This document shows positions 1-5,926 of a stretch of 7,618 nt of DNA, in pieces. The stretch spans positions 1 to 7,618 of the forward strand of contig CAMLIL010000156.1 in assembly GCA_946480015.1 (NCBI GenBank), read 5' to 3'. The notes under the pieces are model-generated. The model was not told the origin of the DNA. It saw only the letters and a program-made list of their open reading frames with translations, and did not search any database. Position 1 is the first letter of the stretch. Each line of letters begins with the position of its first letter. A program made the position numbers and the translations under genes. Source of the stretch: an uncultured Oxalobacteraceae bacterium. Lineage in GTDB: Bacteria; Pseudomonadota; Gammaproteobacteria; Burkholderiales; Burkholderiaceae.

Positions 1-385
1 TCTGCGCTTCGGCCGGCGAGTCCGCTGCAAACGGGTTATTGTGGTTGAGCACGTAGTGCGGTTCTGGCGCGCCAGCCGGCGCTTTCGGCTGGCCGCCGCC
101 GCGGGTGGTCGCCGCTGGAACCGGCCGGGCTGCTTTGCTTGGGAGGTCCAGCTCGCGCAGCACGCGTTGCTGGAACGCCGCGAATTTCGGGCCGAGATCG
201 CCGCGCACAGGCGCGCGGTTGTTCGGTGTACCGGTCGAATTCAGGCGAGGCGCGCGCACCTGCAGTTCCGGCGCCACTGGCCGTGTGCGCGCGGGGCGCG
301 GCGCGCTCCCAGGCGCAGTCGCAGGCGCCGACGCGCCCGGGGCGCTTACAGGTTTGAAATAGTTTGTAATCCGATTAACAGGCAT
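1..385 (-). CDS. Candidate type III effector-like protein, paralog 1 (5' part, runs off the left edge)
   Basis: The reading frame is open from an ATG at 385 to the left edge, giving 128 complete codons with no stop, so the C-terminus is missing. The protein begins MPVNRITNYFKPVSAP and continues as a Pro/Ala/Arg-rich, probably disordered segment. No acidic residue occurs before Glu40. A short likely helical stretch (DLGPKFAAFQQRV, about residues 64-76) follows, then another low-complexity region. There is no Sec signal peptide and no membrane segment. It is about 69% identical to the product of 700-1122 over the first 88 residues without gaps, then diverges. No other in-frame ATG, GTG or TTG lies between 385 and the upstream stop at 632-634, so the start is firm although no good Shine-Dalgarno is visible. 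I do not recognise the family. The effector reading is inferred from the disordered, acid-poor N-terminus and the PIP-box-like promoter, not from homology. Confidence 0.7.
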   Translation of the reverse strand, partial: MPVNRITNYFKPVSAPGASAPATAPGSAPRPARTRPVAPELQVRAPRLNSTGTPNNRAPVRGDLGPKFAAFQQRVLRELDLPSKAARPVPAATTRGGGQPKAPAGAPEPHYVLNHNNPFAADSPAEAQ

Positions 386-513
386 GGGGGAACTCGGCTG
401 GTAGGTCGACAGGTCGCAACCCAGGCAAGCGCGGACCTGCCTGGCGGGCCCAGTGTAAGGCGGCGATTGTGCCTGGTGCGGCGCGGATGCGATCCGGCTG
501 CGCCGCCAGCGAA
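122..513 (-). repeat. Tandem duplication unit, copy 1 (promoter plus first 88 codons)
   Basis: This segment aligns without gaps, at a constant offset of 737 bp, to 859-1250. The 128 bp upstream of the start codon differ at 16 positions by my hand count (about 87% identity). The coding part gives about 69% identical residues. Similarity fades upstream of the promoter element and after codon 88. The unit therefore covers the regulatory region, the 5' leader and the N-terminal coding region, while the C-termini differ. Confidence 0.75.
452..513 (-). promoter_or_regulatory. Degenerate PIP/hrpII box with -10, promoter of paralog 1
   Basis: On the minus strand the element reads TTCGC (513-509), 15 nt, ATCGC (493-489), a 31-nt spacer, then TACACT (457-452). 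The published PIP-box promoter is TTCGB-N15-TTCGB-N30-32-YANNNT, so only the first base of the second half-site is wrong. The -10 hexamer and the 67-bp step to the start codon match paralog 2 exactly. One-base-degenerate boxes can still work in Xanthomonas and Ralstonia, but this copy may be weak or dead. Confidence 0.5.
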
Positions 514-539
514 GCTTGGCCTTCGCCTTCCGCCCGTAA

Positions 540-659
540 GGCGTGGCCGGGCCTGGCCAGCTGTGTCGAGCACGCCGCGTGCGACCGCCTCGTCGGCGGC
601 ATGCATATCCGCAGTGTGCGGATTTCGTGGATCAGTTGATTGCGTCGTTCGGGGCTCAT
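540..659 (-). pseudogene. Possible small gene or frameshifted gene remnant
   Basis: An ATG at 659 is preceded by an AAGG-like Shine-Dalgarno and opens MSPERRNQLIHEIRTLRICM with plausible codon use. In this frame the rest loses coding character and runs through the promoter and start of paralog 1. From about 602 downward the neighbouring frame looks more coding-like (ADEAVARGVLDTAGQARPR). A single-base frameshift near 595-605 would join the two halves. I recognise no family. It lies 40 nt downstream of paralog 2 on the same strand, so it could be the decayed third member of that transcription unit. It may also be chance. Confidence 0.2.
607..623 (-). other. Small perfect stem-loop downstream of paralog 2
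   Basis: ATCCGCA and TGCGGAT pair perfectly (7 bp) around a 3-nt loop, about 77 nt after the stop codon of paralog 2. No U-tract follows on either strand, so it is not a convincing intrinsic terminator. It also lies within the possible gene remnant. Confidence 0.25.
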
Positions 660-699
660 CGTCCGCCTTCTGTTGCATCATGCGAGACGCCGATAGAGC

Positions 700-1122
700 T
701 TAACCAACGATATCTTTCGCCGCCTTCAGGCCCATGGTCGAAATCTTGGCATGCCGCATGGCCAGGTTGATGGCGTTTTCTTCGGCGGCCGCCTCCGCCA
801 GTTGCGCCCTGGCATTGGCCACCTCGTCTAGTTCCGGGTCCTGGGCGTTGGTCGGCGCTGGCGGCGCGGCTTGGCTTGGGCGGGCCTGCTCGCTGTGCAC
901 GCGTTGCGAGAACGCCGCCAATTTTGCGCCGAGATCTGCGCGCGCATACGCGCGGTTGTTCGGCGTACCGCTCGCACCGGGGCGTGCCGCATGCGCCTGC
1001 AGTTCCGGCACCACCGGCCGTGTGCGCGCAGGGCGCGGCGCGCTGGCGGGCGCAGTCTCCGGTGCCGCCGTGGCGGGGGCGCTTACAGGTTTAAAATAAT
1101 TTGTAATGCGATTATCAGGCAT
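700..1122 (-). CDS. Candidate type III effector-like protein, paralog 2 (140 aa)
   Basis: A complete 140-residue protein begins MPDNRITNYFKPVSAP. Residues 12-60 are Pro/Ala/Arg-rich and probably disordered. Residues 62-76 (ADLGAKLAAFSQRV) match the helix of paralog 1. After a second Pro/Ala linker, residues about 96-140 form a likely long helix (ARAQLAEAAAEENAINLAM) ending AKDIVG. There is no Sec signal peptide or membrane segment. The frame stays open upstream to 1515, but I chose the ATG at 1122. It aligns with the only possible start of paralog 1, and everything upstream covers the PIP-box and -10 promoter elements. The upstream SD is weak. The family is not recognised. The promoter architecture and the disordered N-terminus suggest secretion by a type III system and action in a host cell, which is inference. 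It could instead be a cytoplasmic accessory protein. Confidence 0.72.
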   Translation of the reverse strand: MPDNRITNYFKPVSAPATAAPETAPASAPRPARTRPVVPELQAHAARPGASGTPNNRAYARADLGAKLAAFSQRVHSEQARPSQAAPPAPTNAQDPELDEVANARAQLAEAAAEENAINLAMRHAKISTMGLKAAKDIVG

Positions 1123-1250
1123 GCGGGAACTCGGCTGGTTGGTCGGCACGGCGCCATCCAGGCAAGCACGGACCTGCCTGGCGGGGCCAGTGTAAGGCAG
1201 CCGTTGTGCATGGCGCGGCGCGGATGCGAAGCGGCTGCGCCGCCAGCGAA
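859..1250 (-). repeat. Tandem duplication unit, copy 2
   Basis: This is the partner of 122-513, of the same length (392 bp) and without gaps. It carries the intact TTCGC half-sites, the TACACT hexamer, the leader and the first 88 codons of paralog 2. Confidence 0.75.
1189..1250 (-). promoter_or_regulatory. Perfect PIP/hrpII box with -10, promoter of paralog 2
   Basis: On the minus strand the element reads TTCGC (1250-1246), 15 nt, TTCGC (1230-1226), 31 nt, then TACACT (1194-1189). This satisfies TTCGB-N15-TTCGB-N30-32-YANNNT in every position. That is the promoter bound by AraC-type activators HrpX (Xanthomonas) and HrpB (Ralstonia, hrpII box TTCG-N16-TTCG) at type III secretion genes. The predicted transcript starts roughly 60 nt before the ATG. 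The match to the published consensus is direct; the identity of the regulator in this organism is inferred. Confidence 0.7.
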
Positions 1251-1275
1251 GTGCGGCCCGCGCGGCGGTGGCCAT

Positions 1276-1338
1276 TTCGCATTTCCGCCGCTGCGCTTCG
1301 CGTTGGCGCGGCGCGCGGCGCGCCGGCAAGGATATTGT
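1276..1338 (+). promoter_or_regulatory. Imperfect PIP/hrpII-like box with -10, promoter of the SET gene
   Basis: On the plus strand TTCGC (1276-1280) and TTCGC (1297-1301) are separated by 16 nt, one more than consensus. A 31-nt spacer follows, then TATTGT (1333-1338), which fits YANNNT, 50 bp before the ATG at 1388. The half-sites and the -10 distance fit; the inter-half-site spacing does not. It lies back to back with the perfect box of the divergent gene, so co-regulation is plausible. Confidence 0.4.
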
Positions 1339-1387
1339 TGTACTACCTGCCGACACAGCTTGGCTCACCTGAGAAAGCGAGACACCC

Positions 1388-2287
1388 ATGACAGCATTGA
1401 CCGACCCACGCGTGCAATCCCTGATCGAGACGATCGACACCTGTCTTGCGCAGGCCGAGGGCTTGCCTGGCCCGGCGGCCCACGACGCGATGTTCGACAG
1501 CGTGCCGGCGCTCAAGGAGCGGATCGGGCAAACGCTGGCCGACGATGCCGCGGCCGCGGCGCAAGCGCTTGCCTACCTGGGGGACATGTTCAACCGCTTC
1601 AAGCAACGCCGCCCGATTACGCGGCTGCAGTATTCGGCGCTGCTCGACGCGCGCTACCCGTACCGCGACGCGGCCATGAAACCGATTTATATCGCCGCGC
1701 TGACCGACGCGCCGGACCGTTTCGGCGCATGCGAGGATCCGCGCCGCGAGGACGTGCTGCCGTTTGTCGATCCCGACGCCGACGAGTGGACCCGCGCCGC
1801 CGCCTACCGCGACCGTCTGGTGTGCCGCACCATCACCGCGGCCGACCTGTCCGATCCGCGCGAGCGCGTGCTGGCCGGCCAGCTGGGCGTGTTTGCCGCG
1901 CGTGATCTGCGCAGCGGCGAATGCCTGGGCGTGTATGGCGGCCAGCTGCTGACGCCGGCCATGTACTTCACGTGCTCCAACGATTCCTTCATCCTGTCGG
2001 CGGTGTCGGACGACGAGTACTCCTTCGTCGACGGCGAGAACATCCTGGCGATGGCCAATACCCGGCTTGCCTATGACGCGGACGGTCTGCCGGTCGCCCA
2101 GGCCGGGCAGGGGTACAACATGAAAGCGGTGCGCTTCCATGTCATTTCCCGGTGCGGCCGGCGCTTTTCGATCGGCGCGTTCTTCACCACGGAGGATGTC
2201 GGCGCCGGCACCGAGCTGCGCTGGAACTACGGCCATTCGTCCGAAGCCATCGAGGCGGTGTACCGCCCCTTGTACCGCGCCGGTTAG
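1388..2287 (+). CDS. SET-domain protein (putative protein-lysine methyltransferase, candidate effector)
   Basis: The 299-residue protein has a helical N-terminal part (about 1-105) of unknown role and a SET fold at about 163-283. SET hallmarks visible are the opening GQLGVFAARDLRSGE (164-178) with the GVYGGQLL strand after it, and the closing RRFSIGAFFTTEDVGAGTEL (258-277) running into RWNYG, the equivalent of the canonical EL-x-x-DYG with the catalytic Tyr. The central NHxCxPN motif is degenerate (MANTRL, 222-227): Asn stays but His and Cys are lost. SET enzymes transfer methyl groups from S-adenosylmethionine to lysines. In bacteria several are secreted effectors that modify host chromatin (Chlamydia NUE, Legionella RomA). 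No Sec signal is present. GAGAAAG about 10 nt before the ATG can serve as ribosome binding site. The stop overlaps that of the convergent regulator. The fold assignment is fairly secure; activity and secretion are inferred. Confidence 0.78.
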   Translation: MTALTDPRVQSLIETIDTCLAQAEGLPGPAAHDAMFDSVPALKERIGQTLADDAAAAAQALAYLGDMFNRFKQRRPITRLQYSALLDARYPYRDAAMKPIYIAALTDAPDRFGACEDPRREDVLPFVDPDADEWTRAAAYRDRLVCRTITAADLSDPRERVLAGQLGVFAARDLRSGECLGVYGGQLLTPAMYFTCSNDSFILSAVSDDEYSFVDGENILAMANTRLAYDADGLPVAQAGQGYNMKAVRFHVISRCGRRFSIGAFFTTEDVGAGTELRWNYGHSSEAIEAVYRPLYRAG

Positions 2288-2985
2288 GCCGCGCCGGGTT
2301 GCAGCCCGTCCAGCCCGAGCTGGTAGCCCTGGCCGTAGACAGTGCGGATGGCGGCGCCGCGTTCCGGGCCGAGCTGGAGTTTCTTGCGCAGCTTGTAGAC
2401 GTGCTGCTCGATGGTGCGGCCGGTCACGTCGCTGCCGGCGCCCCAGAGCGAGGTGCCGATGGTTTCGCGCGAAATGTACACGCCGGGCGTGGAAAACAGC
2501 ATCCAGGCCAGGCTGAATTCGCGCGTGGTCAGGGCGATCGCGCTGCCGCGGTAGGCGACACTGCTGTTGTCGCGGTCGAGCGAAAAGCCGGCCAGTTCGA
2601 TCTTGCGGCGCACCGCGCGGGGCGTGCTGCGCCGCACCAGCGCATTGGCGCGCGCCACCAGTTCGACCGCCTCGAACGGCCGCGCCAGCAGATCGTCGGC
2701 GCCGCAGTCGAGCACCAGCGCCGTGATGCGGGCGTCGCGCACGGGCGACAGCCCGAGCACCGGCGTATCGATGCCGGAACGGCAGTTCAGCCAGGACAGG
2801 ATGGTGTCGTCAGGCGACGGCGCGGTGGCGAAGTCGATCAGGATGAGATCGAATTTTTGCCTGAGCAGGGCGCGGAACAGCGCCGCTTCGGAGGCAAAGT
2901 GCGTACAGCTTGCACTTGCCCGTCCGAATCCGGCGCGAACCAGTTCCAGAACCGCTGCATTGGGTATGAGGCAGGCAATATTCAT
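2284..2985 (-). CDS. OmpR-family response regulator with degenerate receiver (HrpG-like architecture)
   Basis: The 233-residue protein has an N-terminal receiver domain (1-118) and a C-terminal OmpR/PhoB winged helix (about 128-225). The winged helix shows LTTREFSLAWML (152-163), the recognition helix TIEQHVYKLRKKL (191-203) and the wing IRTVYGQGYQL (213-223). The receiver keeps Asp51 at the phosphorylation position and Ser80. The usual acidic pair at the end of strand 1 is replaced (ACLIPN), and the conserved Lys of the KPF motif is Arg (ARPFE, 101-105). Phosphorylation may therefore be altered or absent. No histidine kinase gene is adjacent. HrpG, which activates hrpX/hrpB in Xanthomonas and Ralstonia, is an OmpR-type regulator without a kinase partner next to it. 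Given the PIP-type boxes next door, this is a candidate HrpG-like regulator, not proven by homology. A purine-rich GAAGAAG precedes the start. Its stop overlaps that of the SET gene tail to tail. Confidence 0.85.
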   Translation of the reverse strand: MNIACLIPNAAVLELVRAGFGRASASCTHFASEAALFRALLRQKFDLILIDFATAPSPDDTILSWLNCRSGIDTPVLGLSPVRDARITALVLDCGADDLLARPFEAVELVARANALVRRSTPRAVRRKIELAGFSLDRDNSSVAYRGSAIALTTREFSLAWMLFSTPGVYISRETIGTSLWGAGSDVTGRTIEQHVYKLRKKLQLGPERGAAIRTVYGQGYQLGLDGLQPGAA

Positions 2986-3013
2986 TCGCTTCTTCGACTG
3001 AGGGACGCGCGCA

Positions 3014-3037
3014 CGCGTGCGCCGGGCGGCGCACGCG
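3014..3037 (-). terminator. GC-rich hairpin after the porin gene, possible terminator
   Basis: CGCGTGCGCC and GGCGCACGCG form a perfect 10-bp stem around a 4-nt loop, 8 nt beyond the porin stop codon and upstream of the response-regulator gene. No run of U follows, so intrinsic termination would be inefficient. It may instead protect the transcript end or act with Rho. The structure is certain; the role is inferred. Confidence 0.45.
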
Positions 3038-3044
3038 CGGTGGC

Positions 3045-4118
3045 TTAGAACGCGTGGCGAATGCCCAAGTTGAGCGCGCCGTCGCCGGTGCCGCCTTCGA
3101 TCGCGCTGCCCACCGTGTAGCCGGCGCCGCGCTTGTTGTCGATGTGCGCGTAGGCCGCGTACAGTTCGGTGCGCTTGGACAGCGCGTAGCGGTAGCCCAC
3201 GGCCAGCTGGGCGGCGTCCTGGTTGAACGCGGTGCGGTCATTCTTGCGGATGTAGGAAGCCATCAGGGTGTGCACGCTGCCAAACGGTACGGTCACGCCC
3301 AGCAGCAGATCGCGGCTGTCGACCGATGCCGTGGGGGCGACCGTGTAGCCGAACGGGTTGGCGGCGTTGCGCAGCGGCGCACTGTTGACACCCTTGTCCG
3401 CGCCGTACGCAAAGTGCAGCTTGAGCGCGCCCAGGTCGTAGACGACGGCCAGCACCGTGTTGCGGGCGCTGGAGACGTTCTTCACCAGGGCGGTCTCGTT
3501 GTTGCGGTTGTGGTAGCCCAGGCGCACCTTGAGCGGTCCGCCGGCATAGGCCAGGGCGGCGCCGATCTGGCGTCCTGCGGCGTTGTCGCCGGACACCTCG
3601 CCCGGCGCATAGGCCAGTTCGCCCGTCACGCCCTGGAAGGCCGGCGACACGTACTTGAGGCTATTGTCCATGCGGCTGGCCGAATTGCCGGTGGCCGCCA
3701 TCAGGTTCTTGGTGTCGCCGGCATAGCCGGAACTGAACGGATCGACCGCGGCGACGGTGAGGTACTGCGGGGTGTACTGGCGGCCGACGGTGAGGGCGCC
3801 GAAGCCGCCTTGCAGGCCGACATACGCCTGGCGCCCGAACAGCAGGCCGCCCTGGCCGAGCGCGCCGGTATCGGCCTGGTACCCGCTCTCGAGCAGGACC
3901 ACGGCCGACAGGCCGCCGCCGAGGTCTTCGCTACCCTTGAACCCGAGGCGCGAACCGGCGCCCACGCCGCTGGTGAGCTTGGTCGTGGAACCGGCGGCCG
4001 CGCCGGTTTCCCGAACCAGCGCCACATCGACCAGGCCGTACACGGCAACCGAGGATTGGGCCGAGGCGGCGCCGGAAGCTGCGCCGAGAACGGCGAGTGC
4101 GAGGATCGATTTTTTCAT
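3045..4118 (-). CDS. General outer-membrane porin (betaproteobacterial Porin_4/OmpC-like)
   Basis: The 357-residue protein starts with a classical signal peptide (MKKSILALAVLGAASGAASA, cut before QSSVAVYG). The mature start SSVAVYGLVDVAL, the SRLGFKGSEDLGGGLSAVV segment (56-74) and GRQAYVGLQGGFGALTVGRQ (95-114) are typical of Burkholderiales trimeric porins with 16-stranded barrels. The chain ends NLGIRHAF; the C-terminal Phe after alternating residues is the signal for the outer-membrane assembly machinery. The length is normal for the family. The porin allows passive diffusion of small hydrophilic solutes across the outer membrane. AGGG lies about 8 nt before the ATG as ribosome binding site. 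It is the downstream neighbour of the MCP gene on the same strand, with 121 bp between, enough for its own promoter. The substrate preference cannot be read from sequence. Confidence 0.95.
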   Translation of the reverse strand: MKKSILALAVLGAASGAASAQSSVAVYGLVDVALVRETGAAAGSTTKLTSGVGAGSRLGFKGSEDLGGGLSAVVLLESGYQADTGALGQGGLLFGRQAYVGLQGGFGALTVGRQYTPQYLTVAAVDPFSSGYAGDTKNLMAATGNSASRMDNSLKYVSPAFQGVTGELAYAPGEVSGDNAAGRQIGAALAYAGGPLKVRLGYHNRNNETALVKNVSSARNTVLAVVYDLGALKLHFAYGADKGVNSAPLRNAANPFGYTVAPTASVDSRDLLLGVTVPFGSVHTLMASYIRKNDRTAFNQDAAQLAVGYRYALSKRTELYAAYAHIDNKRGAGYTVGSAIEGGTGDGALNLGIRHAF

Positions 4119-4184
4119 TTTTCTGCCCTAAGTGTATGGAAAGGTGTGGAACGCGGGCGCCGCTTGTCCGGATTGGGCCCGCCG

Positions 4185-4214
4185 TTTGCCAAAGATGCAT
4201 TTTCATATGGCAAA
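4185..4214. repeat. Inverted repeat in the MCP-porin intergenic region
   Basis: TTTGCCA (4185-4191) and TGGCAAA (4208-4214) are perfect 7-bp arms separated by 16 nt. They sit about 70-95 bp upstream of the porin start in an AT-rich patch. The geometry fits an operator for a dimeric regulator of the porin. A weak terminator hairpin for the MCP transcript is the alternative. No promoter hexamers could be fixed with confidence here. Confidence 0.4.
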
Positions 4215-4239
4215 ACTATTCTATCACCACGCATACAGT

Positions 4240-5850
4240 TTAAGCACATATCGTTGATAAATTGCCGATGTTTTTTGATTGTGTTGTAAGTAAATCGCTT
4301 TCCTTCCGGCCCAGCTTGAACTGGGCCACTGCCTGGTCCAGCTGGTGCGCCTGCAGGCGCAGGCTGGCGGCTGCTGCGGCGGCCTGATCGACCAGGGCGG
4401 CGTTACTTTGCGTCATCTGGCCGATCTGGCCGATGAACGTGTCGAGTTCCTCGATGCCGCTGCGCTGCTGCGCGCTGGCGGCGGTGATCTGGGCGACGAC
4501 GCCGCACACCTGTTGCACCGCCGCGACGATCTCGGCCATGGTGGCGCCGGCCGCGTCCACCAGCAGGGCGCCGGCCTCGACCCGGGCGACCGAGTCGCCG
4601 ATCAGCAGCTTGATCTGGCCGGCCGCATCGCCGGCGCGCTGGGCCAGGCTGCGCACTTCGCTGGCGACCACGGCGAAGCCGCGCCCGTGCGCGCCGGCGC
4701 GGGCGGCCTCGACCGCCGCGTTCAAGGCCAGCAGATTGGTCTGGAACGCGATACCGTCGATGACGCCGGTGATGTCGGCGATCTTCTGCGAGCTGTCCTT
4801 GATCGCGCCCATGGTCGCGACCACCTGGCGCACCGCCGCGCCGCCGCTGGTGGCGACCGCGCTGGCCGAGCCGGCCATCTGCTCGGCCACGCGGGCGTTG
4901 TCGGCGTTCAGGCGCACCTGGCCGATCAGCCGCGCCATGGTGTGCGTGACCTGCGCCAGTGCGCCGGCCTGGGCGTCGGTGCGCGCGGCCAGGTCGGCAT
5001 TGCCGCTGGCGATATCGTGCGCGGCGTGCTCGATCGTGACGGTGCCGGCGCGCACCTTGCCCACTGTGCTGGCCAGGCTGGCATTCATATCCCGCAAGGC
5101 CTGCAGCAGCTGCCCGGTTTCGTCGGCCGACACCACCGCAATGCGCCCGGTGAGGTCGCCGTCGGCGACGCGGCGCGCCAGATCGACCGCCGCGCGCAGG
5201 GGCGCGCTGATGCGGCGCGTGGTGCTCAGGCCGATCAGCACCGCCAGCACGGCCGCCGCCAGCGCCAGTGCGCCCATGATCTGCAGGGTGTGGGCCGACA
5301 GGGTTTCGGCCTCGCGCGCGGCGCTGTCCATGCGCGCGCCATGGAAGGCGAGCAGGCGCTCGAGTGCGTCGAAGTAGCGCTGCTGGACGGGGGCGATCTC
5401 GGGCAGTGCCAGGTCGCGCGCCTGTTCGACCTGGCCGTCGGTTATGAGCTTGAGAAACTTGGCCAGCAGCGGCTGGTAGGCGGCGCGCGCCTGCGCGACC
5501 GCGGCCACCAGGCGCCGGCCTTCGGCACTGTCGGCGCTTCGGCCGAACGCGGCCAGGCTGGCGCCGGTGACGCGGTCGGCCGCTTCGATCTGGGCCTGTT
5601 CGGCGCCGATCTCGTCGAGCGTGGTCATGAAGATCAGGTTGCGCATGCTGCGCGCGGTGTGCTCGAGCTGCGCGCTGATGGTGTGGGCCAGGACGGTCTT
5701 GGGGTAGGCGTCGCGCGTCATGCTGGCGATCTGGCCGCGCAGCTGGCCGATGCAGCTGGCGCCGGCCGCGGCGACCAGCAGGATGAGCAGAATGACGAGG
5801 CCGAAGCCGAGCGCCAGGCGCTGGCTGATTCTGAGGTGGTTCAGTGTCAT
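4240..5850 (-). CDS. Methyl-accepting chemotaxis protein (MCP)
   Basis: The 536-residue transducer has TM1 at about 12-34, a periplasmic four-helix-bundle-type sensor domain of about 155 residues (35-190), TM2 at about 191-209, a HAMP domain (about 210-263) and a long cytoplasmic coiled coil. The conserved hairpin tip is plain at 364-403 ([20 protein letters not shown], then [14 protein letters not shown]). It binds CheA and CheW and controls flagellar rotation in response to periplasmic ligands. The ligand is not predictable. The usual C-terminal CheR/CheB-binding pentapeptide (NWETF type) is absent. The chain ends in an AT-rich tail ([16 protein letters not shown]) beyond the usual end near KLGRKE. 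The ATG at 5850 leads directly into the cytoplasmic start and TM1 as expected. No other chemotaxis gene is in the window, so it is likely an orphan MCP feeding a distant Che system. Confidence 0.95.
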   Translation of the reverse strand: MTLNHLRISQRLALGFGLVILLILLVAAAGASCIGQLRGQIASMTRDAYPKTVLAHTISAQLEHTARSMRNLIFMTTLDEIGAEQAQIEAADRVTGASLAAFGRSADSAEGRRLVAAVAQARAAYQPLLAKFLKLITDGQVEQARDLALPEIAPVQQRYFDALERLLAFHGARMDSAAREAETLSAHTLQIMGALALAAAVLAVLIGLSTTRRISAPLRAAVDLARRVADGDLTGRIAVVSADETGQLLQALRDMNASLASTVGKVRAGTVTIEHAAHDIASGNADLAARTDAQAGALAQVTHTMARLIGQVRLNADNARVAEQMAGSASAVATSGGAAVRQVVATMGAIKDSSQKIADITGVIDGIAFQTNLLALNAAVEAARAGAHGRGFAVVASEVRSLAQRAGDAAGQIKLLIGDSVARVEAGALLVDAAGATMAEIVAAVQQVCGVVAQITAASAQQRSGIEELDTFIGQIGQMTQSNAALVDQAAAAAASLRLQAHQLDQAVAQFKLGRKESDLLTTQSKNIGNLSTICA

Positions 5851-5926
5851 GGGTCACTTTCAGTGGGTGAAGACTAACTGCCCTGGTCGACAGCCCGCCC
5901 GTGCCACCTGCGACCCGGTGTTCAGG

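Noticed and set aside
859..1000. Faint resemblance of the paralog 2 C-terminal helix to type III needle or inner-rod proteins (PrgI/YscI type).
   Set aside because: The likeness is only generic Ala/Leu helix content with a KDI near the end. The protein is much longer, with a disordered N-terminus, so no family call is justified.
1123..1515. Upstream in-frame extension of paralog 2, giving a protein of up to 271 residues.
   Set aside because: The extension covers the PIP box and -10. The matching frame of paralog 1 has no upstream ATG, GTG or TTG before a stop. The shared residues upstream are explained by the DNA duplication.
1343..2236. Long minus-strand open frame opposite the SET gene.
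   Set aside because: It is a shadow caused by high GC content. The plus-strand product has recognisable SET motifs, while the antisense product is low-complexity without motifs.
3005..3040. Repeated GCGC/CGCG alternation as a possible special DNA element.
   Set aside because: It is explained by the 10-bp hairpin after the porin gene in a GC-rich genome; no further periodic structure was seen.
3054..5877. Long plus-strand open frames opposite the porin and MCP genes.
   Set aside because: The minus-strand frames encode clear porin and MCP proteins. The plus-strand translations are Ala/Gly/Arg/His-rich without domains.
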